From positions 28,090,749-28,154,748 of the forward strand of contig NW_024609839.1 of assembly GCF_016920785.2 (NCBI RefSeq): a stretch of DNA of 64,000 nucleotides, in the 5' to 3' direction. This stretch comes from Ixodes scapularis (taxonomy: Eukaryota > Arthropoda > Arachnida > Ixodida > Ixodidae). Made by a program: the position numbers and the translations under genes. Each line of letters begins with the position of its first letter. The stretch's first letter is position 1. The notes under the pieces are model-generated. The model saw nothing but the letters and a program-made list of their open reading frames with translations, made no database searches and was not told the origin of the DNA. Positions 34,250 through 47,470 of this stretch are shown here, piece after piece.

Positions 34250-34630
34250 TTAAAGGGAAACGGAGTGTGGCAGCGATGGGATGATTTCTTGTGTCAGCCG
34301 GAGTTGCCTACCATTACCACTGTAGGGCAGCAAAGGCTACAGGCATGCAAGAGCGACTTTGCGAAGCGCTTTCGCAGAACAAGAGCTTGCGATAGAGCGT
34401 GTACTAGCTCGCACTTGTCGCCTTCGACCGCGCTGTCACCCTGGCAAGCCTTCGGCAACACCTTCAGAATGCCCGCATTCTTCAAGAAAGCCACAATGTT
34501 ATGAATATACCACACAACAATGCCTGGATTTTATTTTTTTCTAAAAAAGAACATTTCTGAAACTTTGAAAATGCAGCAGTGCACGCTCATTACCTTCGGT
34601 ACTGCTTAGTACGTGCTCACTCACGCTCAC

Positions 34631-34756
34631 CTTATCCAGGCTGAAAAGCTTGTGCTCGGACGGGGCGTATTGAACACTGGTGGTGTCTTTTGACTGAAGT
34701 AATATACAAAGTATGAACAGGAGTAATAAAGAAACACAACATTTAATGCCGGTCAT
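34631..34756 (-). CDS. Candidate coding exon with hydrophobic N-terminus
   Basis: The minus-strand frame reads MTGIKCCVSLLLLFILCILL, then a polar stretch ending HKLFSLDK, 42 codons in phase 0. It ends at a strong donor (GATAAG then GTGAGC). Just upstream TTTTTAAAAGTGCAG is an acceptable acceptor, so it may be an internal or a first exon. The hydrophobic block could be a signal peptide or a membrane segment. No family was recognised. A chance frame is possible. Confidence 0.3.
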
Positions 34757-35149
34757 CTGCACTTTTAAAAAGTATCTCAACGTGAGATTAATTTGACATT
34801 TCGTAGTAAGGGTGATGAATTCCAGACAGGGTGACACAAACCGTTTTGATAAAAACGTAAAAACAAAATGTAACTACACCATACAGGTGTCTAATAGTTT
34901 GATGACTAGGAAACAACACGGAGGACTAGAGAAATGTGATGAATATGAACAAATAAAGCTGGTCATGAATTGAAACATACTTAGGTATGTGAGCCACACA
35001 ACTTGCAGCTGCCATCTCAAGAAAAACAAACAAAGCCTTTAATGATTTCGAAAATCGGAACAATACTGGCAGGAGTTTCACAGACTTTGGCGATTGCACT
35101 ATGTGATCAGCCATCAGGCTACAGGTGTTTTCTTGATTGTATTAATCAC

Positions 35150-35308
35150 CTTGATTGCAACTGGCCGTAGCTGTGAGTAGATAAGAATAAGACAAAACCT
35201 CTCAAGAAGGCAGCTCGTATTGTACGTCTTCTGGCCATGAGCGAAGCCGAAAAGCCAGTAGGCCGCCAAGGCCACAGTAAAGCCTTCGAAAAGCAAAATG
35301 GTTCCCTC
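35150..35308 (-). CDS. Candidate coding exon with membrane segment
   Basis: On the minus strand an acceptor (CTTTTATATGCAG) precedes a 53-codon phase-0 frame, and a donor (AATCAAG then GTGATT) closes it. The translation includes GTILLFEGFTVALAAYWLFG, one probable transmembrane helix. The Y-W-x-x-G-F arrangement recalls ammonium-transporter helices, but that is a weak resemblance. It lies about 390 bp upstream of the exon at 34756-34631 in the same phase, so the two could belong to one gene. Not demonstrated. Confidence 0.28.
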
Positions 35309-38300
35309 CTGCATATAAAAGCAGAATTGATTCAGTCAGAGAATAATAAAGGCCGCACTGATGAGTATGATTTTAAGCATGAAATGCTTTTAGCTCCCGG
35401 CCACCAAACTGATGACATATCTTTTCCGGAACTAACGCCAAAAATCACTTCAAAACATCCCAGGTTTCGAAGTTGACTTTTGCGTTGGTTTTCTTATTTG
35501 AAACCGGCTTTGAAACCTAATGGGTCTCGAAGTCAGTTTTGGATCAGAAAGGAGTGCACTAGCAGGGTTCAAAATTTGCTGTCAAAATTTTGTTTCCTTG
35601 AGACAAGGAAACAAAAAGGAACATACACACCACCGTCTCAAAACCAGCACAGCATACAGCTGTCATTTATTTCCACAAGTCTTCTTCCTTGTCATCCCAC
35701 ACGCTACACATGTCATGGAACCTATTCCTACACACGCTATGAAACCTATTAATTCCGAACTACAGCTTTAAAAAAATTATCCAACATTCAAATTACTTTT
35801 TTGTATGCCATCTCAATACCGAATTCTAAACCAAGAGCGCATCATTCGTTTAAACCGTTTGAAGCAATCGCCTGACGAGGAGCCCGATGTCGTCACGCTT
35901 TGACGGCGCACTTTAGTTCACCTTTCTGCCGCCGTCTTGGGGGGGTCTCAGGCATCGTCCCCGCGCAAATATTACCACAACTGTTTAATTGATTGGTGCG
36001 GCACACAAACTTCTGTTCGGGCTGGAACTTGGTCAACAGTGTCTGAGATGAGCCCGACGCCCATTTTAGACGTCAAATAAAATTTCGAAATTGCTTTTAT
36101 AATCTCTTTAAGAGTTTGAATGCATGCGTCTAGAATTCGCAAGATTTAGTGGCCGCGATTATGTCCTCTGTGACCGATTTGCAAGAATAAATGGTTTTAC
36201 AGTAACGATTCAGATTGTCATTTATTGGGAATTAACCAGTGCTTTTAATAACATGCTCTGTATTGTCCGCTCTGCTGGTGTTTTTTCTGCCGTCATTGCA
36301 TCCACGCAGCTTGAAAGTGCCCTGCTTTATGCGACATGTGGCACGCACACACAGTGGCACTCCACTTCATAGCGTGGCATGTGGTGGCAGCAAAAGCCTC
36401 TGCCAAAAACATGCTAAGCACAGCATTTGTGGCGGCAGAAAAGATACAAGGTTATTATCTTGTTCCCGAGAGTATAGTATGTTCCAGGTTAAGACGGTAC
36501 GGTGAGGGGAAGAAGCTCCGTCTACACTCTTTCCACTTTAGCAGAAAGGATGCTATAGAGAGAAGAAGGAAACCGCCAATCGTGGCAAGCAAACCCTTTT
36601 TGGACTGGCAGAAGTGATGGGAGACGCCAGGCAGTGTAAAAAAAGGGGAAGGGGGGGGGGGGGTGGACTAGAAACGTGTTTACCAAGAATAAAAAGGGGG
36701 AAGAGTGAAAAGAGGTACTCTTCTGTAGATTCCTTTTTCTCCCGGAGCTGTGAATGTGCCATGGTTGGACTGGGCTCAACTCAATGCCCCAAATCATATT
36801 TAAAAAAAAAAAAATTATTGCCGGCAGAGTTTTGCGGACTCCTAAAATGCCTTTACGGAGAGGTTCCACAAACCCCCTTTCCAGAACCGTTGGCCTAGAT
36901 TGCGGGCATGGGCATCTGCAGTACGTTTTGCAGGAAAAGGAGGGGGAGGGAGGCAAACCTCGTTTTCTTTCAAAGTTATAGATTTGAAAGCTACACCCCT
37001 TCAGAATAATCCCCCCCCCCCCCTTTTCCGCCACTTTGCTGACGCCCATGATTGTGGGCACCTCATCACTTACAAAATGTTTCCTAGGACCCATGTGTAG
37101 AAAGTAGGAGCCACCATTCAAGCCCCTGTCATGACTACAGTGCAGACATATCACAATAGCAGGGAAGAACAATAAATAATAATGGACAGTCTGACCGGAA
37201 ACAGTATAGGTACAGTTTCAGACTCGCCGCTCAGCTTGCCAGCTGAGCCAGGCTAGAAAAACGAAATTGGCAAAGTGAATGAGTTGCGAGTATAAAGATG
37301 CAACAACAAAACCCTACTGAAGTTCTTAGAAAATGTTGGGGCCTTCTTGTCAATGAAAAAGGCACTCAGTAATTAAATCCAATACTCTTTCGGATAGTGA
37401 GATTGATATCGTGGTAAGGTGGGTGCTTGTCCCAAGCTCTTGTTTTAGCACCAGTGGGTGTAAAGTTACAAACAGCCAGAAAACAAATCAGCATAGCCAA
37501 ACGAAGCACAGGACAATCGCATCCGTAAAATAGCCGATTTTCCATATTTCAATTAGTTTTTGATCTCACTCTGCGCAGCACACAATTCATAGCAGACGAT
37601 TGTCCCTTTTTGCCTCTGTTCGCAGATGACTTGCCAGTCTGTTCGTCGTTTTGTTTCTGTCAGAGAATGATACCTACCTAGTAGCAAACAAACTCATTAT
37701 TATTCCCTCATGTTAGCAGACGATGCGTCTGGTAGCGGTATTTTATAGCGAGTTCGTTTCACATGCACTGGCACCGTTCGAGTTCTCTCCCAGAATGCAT
37801 CGAACTCGCAGAGTGTTGCACGGAGAACTGGACTCAAACGAATTCGCCAAATGCACCAAGTGCGGAAGACTGATGCTGCCGCCATCTATGTTGTAGAAAG
37901 AATACCGACCTCAAACCGAAACTGGCGCCTTGCTGTTCGGAGTGTTGGGTGGGAATGCGAGAGTACAGTCGCTACCAATGTTTATCTACAAACGTTGGTC
38001 GCTGCAGCCTGTAGTTTATAGTTGCGATGACTTCAAGCAACTCGGCTGTCATAGGGATAGTTACAGACGGCGTAAATTTCCGCAACCAGCTGTCTACAAA
38101 GCAGCTGGTTGCGATCTTTCCTTTCAATTCTCATAACCGTTTACACTGAAGAAAATGGATGATGCTGTCCGAGCAGAAGCTTGATCCATTTGAGTATGGC
38201 ATTATGCGTGGACCACTGAAAGGGTGCGCCTCAAAACTAGTCTGCTTGAATACCCAGCAAAACTTTTCGATTTCGATCGTCATTACAGGTGGATCAGATA

Positions 38301-38799
38301 TTAGCTTTGGTGAGGGCGTCAAGAACGAGAGCTTTCTCGAACAAAATATGGCGGGGAAGTTAGCTGAAGTAGGTAAATGTTAAACATGATGATGTTGCCC
38401 AAGCCTCGGGTAAAATCACTAAATTTAGCTTTCTCTGATGCTTATTGGGCAGTCAAAGTTTCTGCTGGGGCAGTTTTGTCGACAAATGTTCAATTTTTCA
38501 CCCGTACACGTTGGTGATAAACATCTCGGGGGCCGCTGATGCATTTGTTCTGAGCTTTCTTTACACACTGGTATATTTCAGCGTTTTTACGGCAACAGAG
38601 CGACTTAAAACCTCCAAATAAAGCACGGTTTGTCAACGGCTTCCTTCATGAAATAGGAGACGCTCACAGTTCAAGCTCGCGTTTGATTCCGTTGCCCGCG
38701 GGACGCAATTTCTATCAGAAAATCTACTTTTTTTCCTTTCAGTTCCGCGACACATCGTAGCAGAAAAACTTTCGTCATCTGCTCCAGCACCTTGCCGGC
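35309..38799. other. No recognised gene
   Basis: The longest frame, 216 codons on minus 37172-36522, is driven by poly-C and poly-T runs (opposite poly-G at 36647-36662) and has no domain. A perfect small hairpin GCAACCAGCTG / CAGCTGGTTGC lies at 38082-38114. Confidence 0.4.
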
Positions 38800-41669
38800 C
38801 TACACTCTTAGAAAAAAGGGTACGGATAGTCCTCCCTTACGGGAGGAACGGTCTTGTAACCTATGTTCCTTTAGAAAGGGAGAAACCTTCGTCCCTGAAG
38901 CAGGGGAGCAAAGTTCCACCGTTGCTTGCATCTCAATATGGCGGCCCCGAATCGAGAAAATCGAGCCCAATAAGGCTTAACGAGGACGCTACGTCTCTTG
39001 TACGGGACGAGAGCAGCAGCAAATAAACGCGTAACACGAGCTTTCCGCAAACTGTGTTTATTTCCGAAGCCAGACTCGCCCCACAGGTATAGACACCTGC
39101 GTTTCGAAAGCAGTTACTCAGTCTTCTCGTCGACAGCACTGCGATGTTAAACGGAGACAACCGATACCTAGTTACTTCGCGCACTTTGCGTCTTACCTTT
39201 GGTGTTCCTCGAGTCACAATTCCTTCGTCAACCGCACATCACGGAGAAGGGCAAACTCACTCCGCGAAACCAAAAGCCGCTCTCGAAAGAACGAACTCGA
39301 AGCCGCTGTTTATCGCGTAGCGTGATAGAAGGTTAAATCGCTAGCCACCAGATGGCGGGGTCAAGCAGAGTAATTGCAAGTAGCTAGGCTAGGTGGCGCT
39401 AGGTACCGCCCTATTCATGTTCTACAAAAAATAATTTGCTTCTCTCAGGCCACTACTGTGCTTGAGGACCCTCTACTATACACACATGACACCCATACAC
39501 TTATTACAAGCATCAGGTAAACATACATTAAGCACATGCACTGCACACACAAATATCAATACAACCGAACACCACACTAACCCGAACACTACACCCGTGC
39601 TCTGCGTTTCCATCTTTTATACTGGTCGTTTTGAACGTGCGGAACTTTTCGGTGACTCCCTAAGCAATAAAAATATTCCCAGCATGTTGATTTTTTCCCT
39701 GCAATGTCATACCTCTGAGAGTATTTTGAATGGCTCAGGGGTTGAATCTCTTATTAAAAAGTAAACGCTCAATCATGCCGTAATTATTTGAAAGCCAATA
39801 AATCAAGCCGCTCCAATGCGGTTCGAAGCCATGAGTTTGTTTCCCCACACGGCAAGTCGTAGCTTGTATTTTTATTTGTTTTTCTATTTGTGCTGTTCGC
39901 GCGAAGCTGCAATTGCCGTTTGAATTAATCTCTGTAGAGTGGGTATTCAGTCAGCTGGAAGTGATGCTTCACGGACTGAGAAATTGCTTTTCGATCAACT
40001 TGAATGCAGTCAAAGCCGCGACTTGCGGCAGGTGTTAAGTGTACGGAACTACGCCGTGGCGAGCCCGAAAACTTCCAGCGCTCATCCCAGCGAGCCACGG
40101 AGGGCAGTTTCTCCAGCAACCGTAGTATAATTAAACAGCAAAATAAAGGGTAGCTTTTTTTTCGATTTTACCTACTATTGTTTTTAATGCCGATATTCCA
40201 TACTGTAAATATACGCACTTTACGTCACGCTTTCGTACTGTTCAGTCCTTGCCCCTGAGCGCAATCGCTGTCGGGGACGAGACAATTCCGACAGTCACAT
40301 TGGCCACTGTACGGTAGGAGCTTCTACTGTTCAGACCAGCGTTCCAACATGACTATCCGCACGTTGATCGATTGCACGTAATCCCTCAAGTGGTATTAAA
40401 CTTTTTAATGTAAAGCGGAATGTCAACCTGCGACACCCCGCCCCCTCCGATCACAACCCGACCAGCGGCATCAATGCCCAACAGTTTACGATCTCATCTT
40501 CTTGTTACACCACTGATACGCGAACACATGGTCACATCGGCGATAATTCCAGTCTTCTTTTCACAACCCAACACTGTCATCACGATGTTGCAGCTATGTT
40601 GCTGACACGCACAAACACAAAACCACGTTGAACGCCGGTTGCACTCGGCATCGGAAAACAGAACCGAACTCAGGGGGGAAGGCACCCAGGCAGCCGGCAG
40701 CAAAGCCTGCCTGTCTTGGACGCAGTTCCTGCAGTTTCCATAACGTCGAAAACGTCGACACAGTTCCGCGTGCTTTCGCTACTGTAGTCTGTAGTGCTGC
40801 AGCCTGCAGTGGCTGTAGTTCCGTAGTTCCGTGCCGCGCGAGTCACGCAATCCCAAGGAGGCTAGAAGTACTAGGAGGGGGCACGTTGCAATATTGGTGA
40901 AGCCTAGTCATAAGAAGTTTAAACGATTTTGTGCCCAGCGTGACCGCAGATCTGTCTGGCGATTGGTGCGCGTGACATGTCACGTGTGAGATGGATGGTT
41001 GATTGTAGAAGGACTCCTTGCAGGCTTGCGCGCGCTCCGTCCGGTAGGTTTTATCAGATCGAAGGCTAGACTGTGGCGTATTCTAGTACCCCATAGCAAG
41101 ACGATGGCTAGCTATGGTCACGTGATGTGGTCACGTTGGCATGGTAAGTGAGGAGTGTAAGCAGGAAAATGAGAAAGAGGCGAGGCGTCAAGGGAGCATG
41201 GCTTGTGGAGGCTACGCGGCCGACGTCATGCCCTCTCCTACCCTTCTATTCTCCATGCGCAATCCGGAGACGGCCATCCCCCAGTGTACGTGGCGCTGCT
41301 GGCACTGCTCCGAACTTCGCTGTTTCTAGCGGCTTCGTTTGCTCGTTTGATAAAATTAGTGATAAAAACGTCAATGCAACCGAAATGTTCTGGACGTTTA
41401 AACTAGAAGATGGAATTACAGGCGGCCTTCGATGCTGCTGGAGCTCAATCAACTGAACAGCTATTTATTAAACAACGCGCGCGACCTGCTCGAAAAACGA
41501 AACCGAAAGACGATGAGTCGGGGGGGCGAAAGCTTTCTCCCGTCTGCCTGGAGAAGGAGAAAAACATTTCGTTCCTCTCCTTTTCTCGTGTCCGCTTGGG
41601 GGCGCGTCGGTAGAAGGGAGGAAGGCGCGCCGTTGCTACTTTTTTCCTCCATTTTTTCTTAGAGTGTAG
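38800..41669. repeat. Inverted pair of CTACACTCTTAGAAAAAA termini
   Basis: The left copy CTACACTCTTAGAAAAAAGG faces an inverted copy at the right, CTACACTCTAAGAAAAAATG (complement). CCGG lies next to both. They may be the two ends of a 2.87 kb element or two separate short elements of one family. The sequence between has no transposase that I recognise. Confidence 0.4.
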
Positions 41670-42551
41670 CCGGAGCGAGGCACGACGGGATTGCATTTTG
41701 GCGCAATCTCGATTTTCTCAGTGCAGCGAGTGCATGCACGCGTGGGGTGTCAGCAATGAAACGAACTCGGAGTGTGCAACCACTCGTGGAGTGCCAGCTG
41801 AAACGAACCCGCTCCACGCTGCGAGTGGACACGCGTAGGCACGAGTGCCGTGAAACGAACTCGCTAATACTTCTTCAGTGCAAGCCGGTTGAGACCTCAA
41901 TGACCAAAATCGGGCTCTCGGTGAGATGGAATGGCAAACTGATAATGATTTCATGACCAGCGGCCAAACAAATAACAGGTGCATTGTATGGTGAGAGTAT
42001 TAGCACCGAGAAGTTTGGGTGGCGACCTTTTACAGCGAGCCGGGGTGACGTCATTCTGAGGACAAAATTTACCCCCTCACTCGCCCTACAAAGGCCGAGA
42101 CGGCGTTAGCTGTCGGCATATTACTTTCGTTTTTTTTTTTTTGTGCGCATTTTACGTAGGAAATGTGAATTATTATATGCGGCCTTATTGAGGTATGGTC
42201 TGTAGCTGCAGGCGAAACTTCAACCAACATTCCGAGCATGGTTTCCAGGGCAGACAGTGCATGAATCACAGCTGGTATATGAAAAGGAAGAAATGCCACC
42301 ACACTTAGAGGAGCATTGCAATATATATACTTCTCGCACAATCAACGCTGCTGATGATTTGAATAAATTAAGATGTTTTTTCAACCTTGTTTCTAAACAA
42401 AAACGTCTCAGCGAAAAAGCTGCACTCTGCTGGAGCAACATGTTAAATATATTCTGGGCCATGGGGAGAAAATTACAAGTGAGACCGCCCAAAGGCCTTT
42501 GACTTCAATGCCATTTGTATGCCCGCAAAGCGGGGCCTGATGTTCTCCTAA

Positions 42552-43095
42552 AGCGCGAGACAAATGGACGGCAGAATTGTCCGATCCGACAGTCCGAACG
42601 CCGCTCCGAATTGAGACACACGCACACGCTTCCGACCTTGCAAGCGACACAACGATCCGTTCGGCTCCACCCAGGAGATCCAGCTTCCAAGCACTCCAGC
42701 GGAGGTCCGCGTTCATAGATCTCTGGTCCCAGATTGATGGTTTAGCACGCACGAGCGAAGCTAGGAGCTCGTTCTTGTTAGCGCGTGCATTCTTTGCCGG
42801 GGCCATCTTTCTCGAATGGATCAGCGGGATCCACGCGTCCGGCTTCCCGTTGCCCGTCCCGTTTTCTTATTCGTCCCGACAGACCAAGTACGTCATCATG
42901 ACGTTCGCGCTAGCTGTGCTGTCATTGGCTGGACACATCCGACAATCCGTCCGCCGTGCGAAAATATCTGGCGCGTTTGACGCATGTCGGACCGCCGATC
43001 TGACGCCTGAAGCGACCAAATTTTTCGGATCAGGCAGTAGTACTGTCGGATCGGACGTCGGATCGGATGGATTTTTCGCGCATGTGTCTCGCGCT
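42552..43095. mobile_element. MITE with AGCGCGAGACA termini and TAA duplication
   Basis: Ends AGCGCGAGACAAATG and AGCGCGAGACACATG (complement) are flanked by TAA (42549-42551, 43096-43098). A 3-bp TWA duplication is typical of PIF/Harbinger. Subterminal TCCGATCCGAC blocks are repeated on both sides. Apparent frames of 132-173 codons across it are non-coding readings of the repeat. Confidence 0.7.
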
Positions 43096-44634
43096 TAACT
43101 CATGAATCTGCCAAGAACAGAATTTCAGTGTCTGAAACACTTACACCGCCGCTTCCACAACCCCTTGCACAACCGCCTTATATCGTGTGGAGGGGACGGG
43201 GGGGGGGGGGGGGGGGTTCATCGACGGAGTTGCCTCCACCGATAGCTTTCCATACTTATAACCCAATTATAAAGGTAAACGTGACAAAAACGGTTGGAAA
43301 AGCTATGAAAATTCTGTCGGCATAAGTCTCACCCAGCGCCTTGTACACTGGGTAAACGAAGCCCCGCTTCTCAACGTGCTTACAGCTCACAACGACCGAT
43401 GTTGACGGTGCCTTTCCCATCCTTAATCTGACTGTCCATGCTCTCTTTAAGGCCACGGTCCCACTGAATGTGGCAGTTTAGGTACTTTTTGGCAGGTCAT
43501 TACTCATCTCCTTTTGAATACTGTTTTGTGGGATTGATGTCATTCGAGAGGAAATGCAATCCTCTTTCATTTGATATTATGTATGTGTTGGTTTTTACTG
43601 CTCATGCGCATTTGTAGCGTTGCGAATATGATGGCGCGGACCCTCACTTGCTCCGCTAGTTCATGTTTTATGAACGATCCATTAAAGATAACACGGTTCC
43701 AATATAGCAGTTTTGTTAAGATGATGTCGGAGCAGAATGTAACGATACACTTTGTTAGTATTTGCACTACTTTGTTTTTTTCATCCCTCCAAATATTGCC
43801 CTAAAATTGACATTTTTCAGCACATATATGTTTCTAATGACACGCTCTAGGGCAATGAAATTAGCTACAGATGTAGTGCTTATAATTGGTAATACCCAGA
43901 AAAAAATTTAATGTTGTGTAAAATTTCTTTGTTTAGATATTTTATATCAAACGTAGCACTTTTTTATGCTTCGAGTCATGGTACTTCAAATGCCGCTGAG
44001 GAAATAATTAAACTATGATAAAATCTTTTATAACATTTAGAGCTACAATGGTTGCCCAAGAGGTGGACGATGGCTTTTTTTTCATTTTCGAAGTCATAAC
44101 GCTCCAGGAGCGTTTCAAACTTACCTGTTTTGACGCATATATTTTTTAGATATCAAACAGACCTATTGGCATCTAATAACGTTTATTGTTTGGAATAAAC
44201 AACACACTTACACACACACACAAAATTTAATACACTGCGATGTATTAAATTTTAACAATGATATTGCTTTGGTTTCTTAATATGTGTAGAGCTTAGCTAA
44301 TTTTAAAAACAATTAAAAACTGTTTGGGTGTTTTGTTGCGCTACCTGGCGGATGGCAGACAAACTGCTGATTTCTAATGTTCGAAAAATTTCCAAGGGTG
44401 GCGTTGGCGTCTGTATCATCATCAATCTCCGTGTCTTTTTACCCTCACATCTAAAAAATATATTGGAAGATTTACTATCGATAACTGAATGGTTTAAGTA
44501 CTGGGTCAGGCTAATATATCTAAGACAAATAATTACACAAGCCTAGCGTGATATAATGTGTCCATTATTCGATATGATTGAAATCAATAAACAATGAAGA
44601 CGAAGAGGAAAGGAATACACCCGAGTTCACTTTA
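43096..44634. other. No recognised gene
   Basis: AT-rich sequence with a poly-G run at about 43198-43216. Only short frames without domain resemblance. Confidence 0.4.
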
Positions 44635-45660
44635 TGCCTAGAGTCACTAAATGAGCTTTAAAGTATCGGCACTCCGTTCCCCAAAATTGTTTTGGGCGCC
44701 GCCATTTTGGGTCTTGCTCAGAGCAAACGCAACTGCCGATCATCATGATCCAAAAGTGCGACTTCCTCAGCATTAGATGCGGTGCTAGGAAGCTGATGCA
44801 ATATTGCAATGCTCTATCGCGGGTTGTTTAAACATTTGTGAGGGACGGAAAAGCGTTTCCTGTGATTTTAGATAAAGCTTCATATAACTGGCAACCATGA
44901 TTTGAAGCCACAATATGGCCAAGTGTCGTTACTCTGAACCGTAGCTAATTTACTCGCACAAGCGGGAACAATGAAGAAGAGGCAGGTGTCAAAAGGCTTG
45001 TGGAATCCACGGGGCTTACGTCATGGCCCCTTCAGGTATTACTAGGGTACCTTCATGTGCTCTTTGCTTACGGTGGAGCACGACATCTGGCCATTTTGTC
45101 CCACACTTTTATTTTTATTTTTTGTTCAGAAGCGCGTGAAAGAGCGTGTCCCTGCACGCGCTCGTGGCACTGATTGTGCTATGGCGACATTTTGTTTTCG
45201 CCGATTTCTTTGTATTTTACCCGTAAGCGCGTGCTGTCGGCATCGGGTACTACAAAAGATGGCATCACCCTAAACAGAAGGATATTGAGGCACCCTAGGT
45301 ATTACAAGCCTCTTGAACAAGAGCATGAACAGTGTCATTAAATAAGCTACGCTTCAGAGTAGCGACACTTGGCCTTAGTGTGGCTTAAAATCATGGTTGC
45401 CAGTTATTTGAAGCTTTATCTGAAATCACAAGAAACGCGCTTTTCCGTCCTCCACTTTAAACAGTTTGCTACAAAGCAAAGCAACATTACATAAGCTTCC
45501 TAACACCGAATCTAATGCTGAGGATATCGCACTTTTGAATCATGACGATCGGCAGTTGCGCCTGCTCTGCACAAGCACCAAAATGGCGGCGTTCACAACA
45601 CTGTCGGGGATGAGAGTGCCGATACTCTAAGTGCAGCTCATTTATTGGCTCTAGTTCCCG
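44635..45660. mobile_element. Fold-back element with about 325-bp arms
   Basis: 44635-44960 and 45335-45660 are inverted copies. Shared blocks are AACTGGCAACCATGATTT, GTATCGGCACTC, CGCCGCCATTTTGG and TCAGCATTAGAT. The 375-bp spacer has no recognised gene. Arms differ by scattered changes. Confidence 0.8.
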
Positions 45661-45868
45661 CGAAACTCCTTTTCCCTGACTGAAACGGAAAGTAAATATG
45701 AATAATACACCATTATTATAGCTTATTTAGTTATAACCAAATACACATAATGAGAGGAGGAAGCGGGCGGGTAGGAGAAACGCGGGTTTTCTTCGTGACC
45801 GTTATAACCGTCTCAAAAGAGAGAACGGACGAGCTTGCGCTGGTTTAAAAAAAAAAGGCATCCAAAGA

Positions 45869-46150
45869 AAATTGGGTTGTGCGGATATTTATACAGCGTG
45901 TAGTTGGTCAGCCATTTTTAAAGTTGCGACGAGTCACTCGCTGTAAATGAGCAATTTAGCCAGTGCAGTACAACCGCTAGCCTGGGGTCTTTAACGTGCA
46001 CCACGCAGTAGTGGCACACGACCGCACGCCGGTACGATGCTTATCCAGATCGAAACGGACAGGGGCGGGGTGGGTTCTGCAGCGCGAGCTTTCGCTCCAA
46101 GCTAGTGCTCCGAGCTGGTGTGCGCTAGACCATGCACTTGGCCACCGACC
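45869..46150 (-). mobile_element. tRNA-derived SINE, copy 2
   Basis: Same family as 18197-18432, but with the 5' head preserved. On the minus strand GTGGCCAAGTGCATGG is an A-box-like start, and the B-box region has lost part of its sequence (GCAGAACCCACCCC). A poly-C run adjoins at 46151-46168. Confidence 0.65.
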
Positions 46151-46168
46151 TCCCCCCCCCCCCCCCCC

Positions 46169-47201
46169 CTTGTGCGTCTAATTTATATACAGGTATAAGT
46201 ATTTGAAGATCGACGATGGACGTCGATCGTCTTGAGGTAATGTAACGCAATAACATTATATAAATAATAAACTTGTTGAAGGACTGCACGACTAAATTTT
46301 TCAATTCTTGGATTGTAATATGGCGGTAGCCTATTGTACTTACTGTTGATGAAGAGCAATATGAGGTGACGAGGTAATGATTAAATGATGAGGCTCTATA
46401 AGGACGACGACATTAGTGGGTGTCGAACCGCAACGTACAGTGCCAGACTTGTTTCAAGTATCGTGTACCCAAAGACTTTCTTCACCCGCAACAGTATATT
46501 GTAGAATCAATGAGGATGCTGCTTTACAACTGTACGTGGAACAGGAAAACCGCACTGTGCAGAAGTGCGGCTTACTCGTTAATATGAGGGACGGATTTCT
46601 AGCAGCATTCCCTGATTGACTACTTGGAACAAATGGCCTCGCTGACGTAAAGTGTCCCCGTTCCAAAAGATTCTTGAAGCATACTTAAACCGCAAAGGAG
46701 TATGACGCGAAAAATAAGAAAAAGGAGCCTGGTCTGAAAGGTGCAAATCACCACCATACCTTCCATCAAATACAAGGGCAGTTACACAATACACAACGAA
46801 AGTTTTGTGATTTAGTTATATTTACACTTAAGCATTCATATCCAACGTATTCAGAGAGATGACACCTCCTGGTCAACCAACATAGAGCCTTTTCTGCTCA
46901 TGTTTTACATGGAAGGCCAGACTTCTGCTGATATTCCTCATGCGAGTTGTCCGACCGAATAAACTGCCATTACTCCCGATCTGGGAATCCCTCGATCTTT
47001 GTTCGTAAGCCATAGTATCATGAGATCGAGGGGAGTGGCTCTTCGTCCGCCGAATATTGCTTCGGTGGGTTTTTTCCGTATAAGATGAGACCGACGCGCG
47101 CTGCCGGAACAAGATCCTGGCGATTCTTCACTGAACTGCTTCTTCCGTGAGCTTCAAAAGGGATTTTTTTCGTTTCGCACACCATCTGTTCTGCTTGCCC
47201 G
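46169..47201. other. Mostly unrecognised; possible 3' continuation of the gypsy fragment
   Basis: The minus strand between 47200 and 46870 would be the downstream part of the integrase at 47459-47202, but no motif is readable with confidence. The rest has no recognised feature. Confidence 0.3.
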
Positions 47202-47470
47202 TTAGTTGCAGGATGGTATGGTGCGCACTAATGTGATGCGTGAAGCCGTTTTTTTTTTCTTCAAAAACTTGTTTATTTTATTTGAAGCAATATTGGGCGC
47301 GTTATCAGAGAAAAGTATTTTCGGTAGGGTAAAAGTAGGTAAAAGAGACCGTAGAACGTCAATGACGTGTTTGGACGTCGTGGCAGGCATCATGTAAACT
47401 TCCAGCCACTTAGAGTACGCATCGCCCATGACTCCGCAGATGTGGATACGTTTCGCCACCCACCGACTGA
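47202..47470 (-). pseudogene. Ty3/gypsy integrase core fragment
   Basis: The minus-strand frame contains MGDAYSKWLEVYMMPATTS and LPKILFSDNAPNIASNKINK. These match the gypsy integrase stretch between the first and second catalytic acids; D in FSDNAP is the second. The first catalytic region reads IHICGV, where D-F-x-G-P is expected. A poly-K region follows, then the frame is lost before the Glu. It is a short inactive fragment, unrelated in sequence to the integrase at 6739-8766. Confidence 0.7.

Noticed and set aside
36522..37172. 216-codon open frame on the minus strand
   Set aside because: It spans poly-C and poly-T tracts, is rich in Pro, Phe and Leu from low-complexity sequence, and shows no domain or splice structure.
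42408..43098. Frames of 132 and 173 codons
   Set aside because: They overlap a MITE with clear TAA duplications and inverted ends; no domain is seen.
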